The notes under the pieces are model-generated. The model did not search any database. It was not told the origin of the DNA and saw only the letters and a program-made list of their open reading frames with translations. From the NCBI RefSeq assembly GCF_030378065.1, contig NZ_JAUCGJ010000039.1, positions 1 to 41,366 on the forward strand: a DNA stretch of 41,366 bases, written 5' to 3'. Origin of the DNA: Candidatus Venteria ishoeyi. Lineage in GTDB: Bacteria; Pseudomonadota; Gammaproteobacteria; Beggiatoales; Beggiatoaceae. A program made the position numbers and the translations under genes. Shown here piece by piece: positions 34,336 to 41,366 of this stretch (the stretch's first letter is position 1; every line of letters begins with the position of its first letter).

Positions 34336-36711
34336 TTAGAAACGCAAACTTGCGTCAAAATCCTGTTGTAAATGCTGTAAAACCTGCTCAATCACGGGTT
34401 CAACTTCAGCTTCCGTTAGATTGCGCGAAGATGCTCTAAAGGTCAAGCCCAAAGCAAGACTTTTTTTCTGTGAATCAATGCCTTCGCCCTGATAAATGTC
34501 AAATAACTCTAACTTACTGAGTAATTCTCCGGCATTTTGCTTGATGCAGTTGATAATATCCGCTGCGACCTGATCTTTATCCACCAGCAGCGCAAGGTCA
34601 CGGCGAATCGAAGGAAACTTGGACAAAGCCTGGAATACCGGTAGTTTATTTGCCAGTAAAGGCTCCAGTGCCAGTTCAAATACATACACCGGCACGTCAA
34701 TATCCAGTTGTTTGGCTAATTGCGGATGTAAAGCACCGATTTCACCTAAGCTTTCGCCTTCAAACATCAGCTTTGCAGCTTGTCCCGGATGCAGCGCGGG
34801 ATGGGTACTGGGTACAAATTCTGCCGTGATACCCGCCGTGTGCAGCAGGTTTTCCACATCCCCTTTCAGATCAAAAAAATCGACCGCTTGGGAAGGTGCG
34901 CCCCATTGTTCCGGCCAGACCGATCCGCTGATAACAGCAGCCAGCATAGGTTGTTGCTGTAATTTCTGCTCATTATCATAAATAAAACGCAGGCCGGTTT
35001 CAAACAAGCGTACATCCGCCTGCTGGCGTTTTTGATTGCGCAAAAAGGCCTGTATCAATCCCGGCCATAAGCTGGTACGCATCACCGATAAATCACTGGC
35101 TAAGGGATTTGCCAATGCGATGGGGGAATGCTGCGGGGTAAACTGTGCCTGCAATTTGGGATCAATGAAGCTGTAGGTAATCGCTTCCTGATAACCGCGT
35201 TGCACCAGCACTTGTTGCAGTTGCTGTAAATTCAGATTGCTCGGCGGCGGCTCTATTTCCGCATGGATGTTAATCATCTCGCTGGGCAGTTGGTTATAGC
35301 CATAAATACGCGCAATTTCTTCAATTAAATCGGCTTCCAGGCGAATATCAAAGCGGAAACTGGTTGGCGTAACCTGCCATTGTTGTCCATTTTCTTCTGC
35401 TACCACCGCAAGCCCTAAACGGGTTAAAGCCTGTTCAATATCTTCTGCGGAAATCTCTGCGCCTAATACCCGTTTGATGCGACTGGCGCGTAAGCTAATC
35501 GGCTTTAATTCAGGTAATGCCTCTGCCTGTGTTGCCTCAATTAAAGGCCCGGCTTCACCGCCAACAATTTTTAATAACAGCGCCGTTGCGCGTTCAATCG
35601 CAGTTGCCTGTAACTCAGGGTCCACGCCACGCTCAAAACGGTGCGAGGAATCGGTATGCAAGCCATAAGCGCGCGCGCAACCCGCCAGTTGTTCCGGGGT
35701 GAAAAATGCGCTTTCCAGGAAAATATCCGTGGTCTCATCAGCAACGCCACTGCCTTCACCGCCCATGACCCCAGCCAGGGCCAGCACTTTGTTATTATCA
35801 GCAATCACCAGCGTGTCTGCATTGAGCTTCAATTCCTGACCATCTAATAAGGTCAGTTTTTCATTGGCGTTTGCGTTTCTAACCTGAATGCCGCCGCTGA
35901 GTTTTGCCAAATCAAAGGCGTGCATGGGTTGGCCCAGCTCCAACATCACGTAATTGGTGACATCCACGACCGGACTGAGACTGCGCAGCCCACTGCGCCG
36001 CAAGCGTTCCTGCATCCATAACGGCGTAACTGCTTGCGCCTGAATGCCGGAAATCACCCGCCCCACATAATGCGGACACGCCTGCGGCTGCTGAATATCC
36101 AAAGGAAAAGTTTTATCTGTGGTCGCCGGTATTGGCATAATATCCGGGATATTCAAACCACAACGGTTTAAGGCATCGACTTCCCGCGCAATACCCAACA
36201 GACTCAGACAATCGCTGCGATTGGGGGTTAAATCCACTTCAATCGCCACATCATCCAGTTGCAGATATTCCCGGATATCCTGTCCAATAGGCGCATCTGC
36301 TGGCAGTGCTAATAAACCGGAAGACTGTTCTTCCAGCCCCAACTCGCTGGCAGAACACAACATGCCAAACGATTCCACACCGCGCAGTTTCGCTTGTTTA
36401 ATGTTAAAGCCGGGTAACTGCGCGCCAACAACCGCAGTCGGAGCGCGCATACCCACATGTACATTTGCCGCGCCACAGACAATTTGCAAGGCTTCATCAG
36501 CATTGACATTAACCTTGCAGATTTGCAGTTTTTTAGCATCAGGATGGGGATTAATCTCCAGCACTTCGCCCACTAAAATCTGGCTAAAATCACTGGCAAC
36601 AGGTTCTACCCCGTCCACTTCCAAACCTGCCATGGTCAACTGCTCGACCAGTGCTGCGGTATCAATTGCTGGATTAACCCAGGTGCGCAGCCATTGTTCA
36701 CTAAATTTCAT
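34336..36711 (-). CDS. pheT: phenylalanine-tRNA ligase, beta subunit
   Basis: PheT pairs with PheS in the (alpha-beta)2 enzyme that charges tRNA-Phe. It has 791 residues from the ATG at 36711; a GTG one codon earlier is possible. In order: a tRNA-binding EMAP-like domain (residues ~40-150, [21 protein letters not shown]), the B3/B4 editing region (~210-400, YVGRVISGI and FDLAKLSGG), the B5 domain (~405-475), the catalytic-like core, and a C-terminal ferredoxin-fold anticodon-binding domain (~695-791, [17 protein letters not shown]). The gene lies 13 bp from pheS and upstream of ihfA. Confidence 0.97.
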   Translation of the reverse strand: MKFSEQWLRTWVNPAIDTAALVEQLTMAGLEVDGVEPVASDFSQILVGEVLEINPHPDAKKLQICKVNVNADEALQIVCGAANVHVGMRAPTAVVGAQLPGFNIKQAKLRGVESFGMLCSASELGLEEQSSGLLALPADAPIGQDIREYLQLDDVAIEVDLTPNRSDCLSLLGIAREVDALNRCGLNIPDIMPIPATTDKTFPLDIQQPQACPHYVGRVISGIQAQAVTPLWMQERLRRSGLRSLSPVVDVTNYVMLELGQPMHAFDLAKLSGGIQVRNANANEKLTLLDGQELKLNADTLVIADNNKVLALAGVMGGEGSGVADETTDIFLESAFFTPEQLAGCARAYGLHTDSSHRFERGVDPELQATAIERATALLLKIVGGEAGPLIEATQAEALPELKPISLRASRIKRVLGAEISAEDIEQALTRLGLAVVAEENGQQWQVTPTSFRFDIRLEADLIEEIARIYGYNQLPSEMINIHAEIEPPPSNLNLQQLQQVLVQRGYQEAITYSFIDPKLQAQFTPQHSPIALANPLASDLSVMRTSLWPGLIQAFLRNQKRQQADVRLFETGLRFIYDNEQKLQQQPMLAAVISGSVWPEQWGAPSQAVDFFDLKGDVENLLHTAGITAEFVPSTHPALHPGQAAKLMFEGESLGEIGALHPQLAKQLDIDVPVYVFELALEPLLANKLPVFQALSKFPSIRRDLALLVDKDQVAADIINCIKQNAGELLSKLELFDIYQGEGIDSQKKSLALGLTFRASSRNLTEAEVEPVIEQVLQHLQQDFDASLRF

Positions 36712-36724
36712 CACAAACCCCGGA

Positions 36725-37864
<1,140 letters not shown>

Positions 37865-37880
37865 TTAAAAACTCAGGTTA

Positions 37881-37886
37881 ATTATA
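37881..37886 (-). promoter_or_regulatory. candidate -10 element of the pheS operon
   Basis: TATAAT on the minus strand lies about 92 nt upstream of the chosen pheS start and just before the cytochrome gene's stop codon. No good -35 was found at 16-18 nt spacing. I see no pheM-like leader peptide with a run of Phe codons and no attenuator stem in the ~85-nt leader. Confidence 0.3.
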
Positions 37887-37892
37887 CCGCAA

Positions 37893-38327
37893 TCAATCAA
37901 CTTTAAACATGGCGTGGCAATTCATGCACTGCTGCATTAACTTACCGGAAAATGCCGCCAGCATATCCATATCATCGGTTTCAGCGTATATGGCTAATTC
38001 TTCAAATAGCATGTGTGTAGGGCCGCCAAGCGCTTTAAACGCAGGCGGTAGTTTTTGTTTGATTGACTCAGGGGTTGCGCGCGCCATTTTGTTACCGGAA
38101 GCGCGTGCCGAGTTCATGATTTTTTGCCGATCATCCTCACCCATACCGATGAGAATCCCCTGTATGCTCGCCAACATTTGCTGCATTTCAGTCAGAAATG
38201 CAACTTTTTCAGTGGCATTTAAGCCAAGGCTGATACGCTTGTCAGGGTTGTTATCCTCTGCTGCAAATGCTGATACACTGGAAATCAGGTATATCACCGT
38301 CAAAAATTTGTAGATTATTTGTTTCAT
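37893..38327 (-). CDS. cytochrome c'-like periplasmic protein
   Basis: This 144-residue protein has a signal peptide (YKFLTVIYLISSVSAFA, cleavage near residue 22). A single haem-binding motif, CMNCH, is at residues 134-138, close to the C-terminus. A C-terminal CxxCH on an otherwise helical ~120-residue chain is the pattern of the cytochrome c' four-helix bundle, whose members bind NO and other gases or carry electrons. It stands between the aldo/keto reductase and pheS genes and is probably transcribed alone or with pheS. Confidence 0.8.
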   Translation of the reverse strand: MKQIIYKFLTVIYLISSVSAFAAEDNNPDKRISLGLNATEKVAFLTEMQQMLASIQGILIGMGEDDRQKIMNSARASGNKMARATPESIKQKLPPAFKALGGPTHMLFEELAIYAETDDMDMLAAFSGKLMQQCMNCHAMFKVD

Positions 38328-38349
38328 AATTCCTCTGCCAAAGCTAAAT

Positions 38350-39402
38350 TTAAAATGGAACGGGATATTGACGCATCACAGAATCAATATCACTTAATAG
38401 TTCTTCTGATAAAGACTTATCAAAAGCGCTTATATTTTCCTCTAATTGTACAAGGCTGGTCGCGCCAATAATGCTAGAAGCAACGCCATCCACTTGATTG
38501 CACCAGGCCAAGGCTAATTGTGCCATTGACAAATCATGTTTTTGCGCAATTTCCATATACGCGCTGACGGCTTGATTAACCGTTGTATTGTCACGAAACA
38601 AACCATTGCGCTGTGCCTTGTTCCAACGGCTGCCTTCAGGACGTGCGCCATTTAAGTATTTACCGCTTAACACGCCACCCGCCAAAGGTGACCAGGGCAA
38701 ATAGCTGACATTCGCATGTACGCAATTTTCTATCAGATAGGGCCAATCTTTAGTATGTAATAAATTAAACTCATTTTGTATGGACACGATACGCGGGAGT
38801 TGATGCTGCTCGCTTAAGCGAATAAACTCATTAATGCCCCAGGTCGTGTCATCCGACAAACCACAATAGCGTATTTTCCCAGCTTTCACGCAACTATCCA
38901 AAGCTTGCAGAATTTCCAGCATTTGTGCTGAATGCTGCTTGGCATCAACCTCTGTAAACTTAAGCATACCCGGCCAATGTTTGGAAAAGTGCGGGGAAGT
39001 CCGGTTAGGCCAATGCAGTTGATACAAATCAATATAATCGGTTTGCAGGCGCGCCAGTGAAGCATCAACAGATTGGATAATGGCTTCACCCGTAATATCC
39101 CCACCATTGCGTACCCACGGCAGACCGTTACCCGCAATCTTTGAAGTTAAAATAAGCTCTGAACGACGTTGTTTGTTATTGGCTAACCAATGACCAATGA
39201 TTTTTTCCGTTTTGCCATAGGTTTCAGGAGACGGTGGCGCAGCATACATTTCTGCCGTATCAATAAAGTTAATGCCTGCGGCTAAGGCATATTCAATTTG
39301 CTGATTGGCATCATCCTGATTATTCTGGGTTCCCCAGGTCATGCTGCCAAGACAGATGTTGGAAACCTTTAAATTGCTTTGTCCGAGTGTTATATATTTC
39401 AT
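38350..39402 (-). CDS. NADP(H)-dependent aldo/keto reductase, Tas-like
   Basis: This 350-residue TIM-barrel aldo/keto reductase has its catalytic Asp and Tyr in FIDTAEMY (residues 46-53), the Lys in ILTSKIAG near 88, and the His in YQLHWPNR near 131. The cofactor end is near VASSIIGATSLVQLEENI (~310). The insertion AAPPSPETYGKTEKIIG after the Tyr is typical of the E. coli Tas group. The substrate is unknown. A degenerate copy of the first 40 codons and the upstream region lies 1.2 kb away at 40473-40601. Confidence 0.92.
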   Translation of the reverse strand: MKYITLGQSNLKVSNICLGSMTWGTQNNQDDANQQIEYALAAGINFIDTAEMYAAPPSPETYGKTEKIIGHWLANNKQRRSELILTSKIAGNGLPWVRNGGDITGEAIIQSVDASLARLQTDYIDLYQLHWPNRTSPHFSKHWPGMLKFTEVDAKQHSAQMLEILQALDSCVKAGKIRYCGLSDDTTWGINEFIRLSEQHQLPRIVSIQNEFNLLHTKDWPYLIENCVHANVSYLPWSPLAGGVLSGKYLNGARPEGSRWNKAQRNGLFRDNTTVNQAVSAYMEIAQKHDLSMAQLALAWCNQVDGVASSIIGATSLVQLEENISAFDKSLSEELLSDIDSVMRQYPVPF

Positions 39403-39423
39403 CGTTATTTTTTTATTTTTACA

Positions 39424-39455
39424 GTAGGGCGGATAAGCATCGCGTCATCCGCCAT
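39424..39455. repeat. GTAGGGCGGATAAGC-type palindromic repeat, copy 1
   Basis: GGCGGAT (39428-39434) pairs with ATCCGCC (39447-39453) around 12 nt. It lies between the reductase start and the hicB stop. Related copies are at about 40134 and 40628. All begin GTAGG(G/A)CGGATAAG. Confidence 0.75.
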
Positions 39456-39499
39456 TGTCCATACCTTTGAATCAGTGATTTTTTGTATAAAAAAATACA

Positions 39500-39835
39500 T
39501 TAAATATGAGCAGCTTGATCCAATGTATCAACAACCCATTGATTCAGGCTTTTTCCCTCAGCAGTCGCAGCACTGGCTATATCAGCATGAAGACTGGAAG
39601 GAACACGTACATTAAACTTTCCAGAATATTCTTTTCTGGGTTCAACGCCTTCTTCCTGACACATTTCCAGAAATACCTTCAGAGAAATTTCTCCTTCTTT
39701 TTTCAGCCCCTCAATATTGCTGGCATAAAAATCTGCGCTGCCATTGAGGCCAACAAACTCACCCCGAAACATCTCAATTTCAGGATCGTATTGAATCGCT
39801 GCACGAAAGTCATTAATTTCCATCATATTCATCAT
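39500..39835 (-). CDS. hicB: HicB-family antitoxin
   Basis: This 111-residue antitoxin has a degenerate RNase-H-like HicB fold at the N-terminus (AAIQYDPEIEMFRGEFVGLNG, then FYASNIEGLKKEGEISLKVFL). A C-terminal ribbon-helix-helix DNA-binding domain follows (KFNVRVPSSLHADIASAATAEGKSLNQWVV, residues ~72-106 region). It would bind HicA and repress its own operon. The start overlaps the hicA stop by 4 bp (ATGA). The toxin-first order is usual for hicAB. Several ATG codons at the start leave a few residues uncertain. Confidence 0.9.
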   Translation of the reverse strand: MMNMMEINDFRAAIQYDPEIEMFRGEFVGLNGSADFYASNIEGLKKEGEISLKVFLEMCQEEGVEPRKEYSGKFNVRVPSSLHADIASAATAEGKSLNQWVVDTLDQAAHI

Positions 39836-40086
39836 GGTGTCACCTCATTTGCTCTCAACCATTCTCTGATCGCCGCTACAGCACCTTTATCTGTATTAGG
39901 TGAGGGATGTGGTCGATGAAATACCCGACGATCACCAAACAAACGCACACCAATACGGGAGCCTTCCCGTTCAGTAATTTCAGCACCCAACTCAATAAAC
40001 AATACCTCAATATCACGCCACTTGATATTACCACTCACTGGGCGGGAAAAAATGAGTTCAAGAGTCTTTTGATGTTTGCGTTTCAT
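39832..40086 (-). CDS. hicA: HicA-family mRNA interferase toxin
   Basis: This 84-residue dsRBD-like toxin cleaves mRNA. The N-terminal KHQKTLELIFSRPVSGNIKWRD and the later FHRPHPSPNTDKGAVAAIREWL fit the HicA variant whose active His lies in the HRPHP segment. The gene appears intact and is coupled to hicB. A perfect inverted repeat 6-30 bp upstream of the start is the probable operator. This is the one apparently intact toxin-antitoxin module of the window. Confidence 0.88.
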   Translation of the reverse strand: MKRKHQKTLELIFSRPVSGNIKWRDIEVLFIELGAEITEREGSRIGVRLFGDRRVFHRPHPSPNTDKGAVAAIREWLRANEVTP

Positions 40087-40091
40087 AATTA

Positions 40092-40116
40092 AATAGTACC
40101 AATATACAGTACTATT
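40092..40116 (-). promoter_or_regulatory. probable hicAB operator/promoter
   Basis: AATAGTAC (40092-40099) and GTACTATT (40109-40116) form a perfect 8-bp inverted repeat with 9 bp between. On the minus strand the spacer holds TATATT, a good -10 candidate. A ribbon-helix-helix repressor such as HicB bound here would cover it. Confidence 0.65.
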
Positions 40117-40133
40117 TTAAAGGTTAAAATACG

Positions 40134-40185
40134 GTAGGACGGATAAGCATCACGTCACCCATTATTTTCCATACGGTGCCTGGGG
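40134..40185. repeat. degenerate GTAGGACGGATAAGC repeat, copy 2
   Basis: It shares GTAGG(A)CGGATAAGCATC, then TTTTCCATACGGTGCCTGGG, with the copy at 40628 (TTTTCCATGCGGTGCATGGG). The hairpin arms are eroded here. Confidence 0.6.
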
Positions 40186-40341
40186 CTATCGCTTATGCAC
40201 CTTACGAGTTTTTTTGAAATGCAGTGAAGAATGGCGAGGGTTCTGGCGTAATAACTCATAACCCTTATCCGCACATCTTTGAATATCTTCCGGCAGATGC
40301 CTGTAGCAATACCAGAAGTCCGGGTTGGTATAATGAATCAA
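40186..40341 (-). pseudogene. truncated RelE/ParE-like toxin
   Basis: A 51-codon frame from a TTG at 40341 encodes IHYTNPDFWYCYRHLPEDI, then DKGYELLRQNPRHSSLHFKK. This is the N-terminal half of a RelE/ParE-type toxin. It ends in an unrelated basic tail (TRKVHKR) at a TAG, so the C-terminal strands with catalytic residues are gone. The TTG overlaps the stop of the antitoxin remnant (TTGA). A repeat copy lies directly downstream and may have caused the truncation. Confidence 0.6.
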
Positions 40342-40442
40342 AGCGATTTTGTCCAACTGGCAGCATGATCAGCCAGTGCTTTTTCAGCTAAGGCTTTGAG
40401 CTTTCCAGTGGGCAAAATTCCGTGATAATTAAACGCCAACAT
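40338..40442 (-). pseudogene. antitoxin remnant paired with the truncated RelE-like toxin
   Basis: This 34-codon frame begins in a palindromic repeat (ATG at 40442). Its second half, KLKALAEKALADHAASW, is an amphipathic helix of the kind that ends small antitoxins. The N-terminal DNA-binding part is missing, replaced by the repeat at 40408-40471. It is coupled to the toxin fragment by TTGA. Confidence 0.5.
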
Positions 40443-40471
40443 CAAAATTCATTGGACGGAATTTTGCCCAC
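40408..40471. repeat. GTGGGCAAAATTCCGT palindrome with 16-bp arms
   Basis: The arms GTGGGCAAAATTCCGT (40408-40423) and ACGGAATTTTGCCCAC (40456-40471) are perfectly complementary and enclose 32 bp. Its right end abuts the duplicated reductase fragment and its left end lies inside the antitoxin remnant, so it marks both rearrangement junctions. Confidence 0.85.
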
Positions 40472-40472
40472 C

Positions 40473-40601
40473 CTACCTGACTAAGGCATATTCAATTTGC
40501 TGATTGGCATCGTCCTGATTATTTTGGGTGCCCCAGGTCATGCTGCCAAGACAGATGTTGGAAACCTTTAAATCGCTTTGTCCGAGTGTTATATATTTCA
40601 T
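40473..40601 (-). pseudogene. duplicated 5' fragment of the aldo/keto reductase gene
   Basis: The frame from the ATG at 40601 gives MKYITLGQSDLKVSNICLGS and on to QQIEYAL, identical to the reductase at 38350-39402 except Asp for Asn at residue 10. It then reads VR and stops at a TAG supplied by the adjoining palindrome. The upstream region is duplicated as well (39403-39462 matches 40602-40668), so this is a direct segmental duplication of about 190 bp with a 1199-bp offset. Confidence 0.9.
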
Positions 40602-40627
40602 TGTTCTTTTCTTTGTTTTTCATCAGG

Positions 40628-40722
40628 GTAGGGCGGATAAGTATCGCGTCATCCACCATTTTCCATGCGGTGCATGGGAAGCAGAGCTTCCAAGATAGGC
40701 ATTCTCAAGTAGAACTTGGGAA
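40628..40722. repeat. GTAGGGCGGATAAG repeat copy 3 plus an AAGTAGAACTTGGGAACG-type repeat
   Basis: GTAGGGCGGATAAGTATCGC at 40628 is the third copy of the family. It is followed by a second short repeat type, CTCAAGTAGAACTTGGGAAC (about 40703-40722), a small hairpin of a kind dispersed in many genomes. No gene is seen here. Confidence 0.55.
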
Positions 40723-40739
40723 CGAGGAAACAAAATACA

Positions 40740-40931
40740 TTACAAATGCTCACGTTCAACATCTTGCTCCTGCTGAGAGCGAATATCTTCAATATCAGGA
40801 AAATCTTCCCAGGTTCCAACCATATCGATAATCGACTGTGGCCACTCATGCACAAGCTTTTCCTGAGTCAACTTTGCTGCCCACTGAGTTTTTGATAAAA
40901 GTACAGTTTTTTCTGGTATTAGTTTTTTCAT
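40740..40931 (-). CDS. small acidic protein, possible antitoxin
   Basis: This protein has 63 residues from the ATG at 40931 (MKKLIPEKTVLLSKTQWAAK). A longer frame to 41027 exists but overlaps the DUF2442-like gene and is unlikely. The C-terminal half (HEWPQSIIDMVGTWEDFPDI, then DVEREHL) resembles the acidic tail of VapB- or MazE-like antitoxins. No toxin gene follows, since repeat sequence occupies that place. It starts 13 bp after the DUF2442-like frame. The assignment is tentative. Confidence 0.45.
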   Translation of the reverse strand: MKKLIPEKTVLLSKTQWAAKLTQEKLVHEWPQSIIDMVGTWEDFPDIEDIRSQQEQDVEREHL

Positions 40932-40944
40932 TTTCACAATATTT

Positions 40945-41154
40945 CTATTGTGCAGCATTTTTCTTTGAATCCAGATACAAGGTGTCTGGGCATATATCCT
41001 GTTCATGAGGCCAAACCACTGTACCATCCCATGCTTTTGCCTTGTTAAAGTAATTTTTATTTTTCAATTCCTTGAATACGCCAAATTCCAGCAGGTGGGA
41101 ACAGTCATACAGACCTTCTTCACCATTGTTAAATTGTATTTTTAACTCAGGGAT
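40945..41154 (-). pseudogene. DUF2442-like protein lacking a start codon
   Basis: This open frame of 69 codons reads PELKIQFNNGEEGLYDCSHL, then VFKELKNKNYFNKAKAWDG and TVVWPHEQDICPDTLYLDS. That is the pattern of DUF2442 proteins, small partners in toxin-antitoxin-like loci. The frame is bounded upstream by a TGA at 41155-41157, and no ATG, GTG or TTG occurs at the proper end. It is therefore probably missing its first ~10 residues through an indel. Confidence 0.65.
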
Positions 41155-41366
41155 TCATCCTCATCACCTTAAAAGGCTTGATATTGTATGGCTGTTATTC
41201 AACACGGTAGTCAGCTATAGAAAAGACAATACTTTTAGGGGGTGCTGATTTTTTTCGATGTAAAATTGTATTTTATACCGTATGAAGTAGCCAAAAATAG
41301 CTACTGAATGCTCAAATTTATAACTTGAAATGGCATGTTTTTAATATTAAGCACTAAAATTCATGT
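41155..41366. other. AT-rich window end without a recognised gene
   Basis: Stop codons are frequent in all frames and nothing protein-like was found. The promoter or missing 5' end of the DUF2442-like gene would lie here. Confidence 0.35.

Overview
The window reads as a chromosomal segment of a gammaproteobacterium. The evidence is the gene set and its order: kdsB (LPS), the pheS-pheT-ihfA-merR order, mutY next to yggX, rluE, aroC and rhlE. Several traits point to a large-genomed, surface-protein-rich lineage such as filamentous sulfur oxidisers (Thiotrichales) or methanotrophs: haemagglutinin-type exoproteins, a CHAT protease, many short palindromic repeats, a heptanucleotide array and many toxin-antitoxin remnants. 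The species cannot be fixed from the sequence alone.

Layout. 1-5.9 kb (+): rluE, a MITE-like palindrome, an RNase II/R-type exoribonuclease, kdsB, a broken toxin-antitoxin pair and aroC, closed by a strong bidirectional terminator. 6.0-14.0 kb (-): one 2664-residue secreted mosaic protein (LamG-like, beta-helix, fibronectin III, a Gly-Gly-Thr linker, two Calx-beta copies). 14.4-24.5 kb (+): an accessory cassette with an intact haemagglutinin-type exoprotein, a nuclease remnant, a second exoprotein cut down to its two ends, an HTH-NTPase, a polytopic membrane NTPase, an exported protein of unknown function and an exported TPR-CHAT protease. 24.5-39.4 kb (-): mostly housekeeping genes (DUF2788, gnd, lipoprotein, yggX, mutY, SPOR protein, rhlE, family-5 UDG, tpm, a nuclease/methyltransferase pair, merR, ihfA, pheT, pheS, cytochrome c'-like, aldo/keto reductase). 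39.4-41.4 kb: hicAB, then a graveyard of toxin-antitoxin fragments, dispersed palindromes and a duplicated 5' end of the aldo/keto reductase.

The most interesting unit is 14444-24481. Its five intact genes are close-packed or overlapping and look co-expressed. They combine surface-exported repeats, two STAND-like P-loop NTPases (one with about ten membrane spans) and a caspase-like CHAT protease with a signal peptide. This has the parts of a sensor-NTPase-protease relay across the envelope. That function is inferred, not shown. A second theme is heptanucleotide instability: two pseudogenes are broken by exact 7-bp tandem duplications, and a 15-copy 7-bp array lies just upstream of the UDG gene. 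No tRNA, rRNA, CRISPR array or complete insertion sequence was seen.
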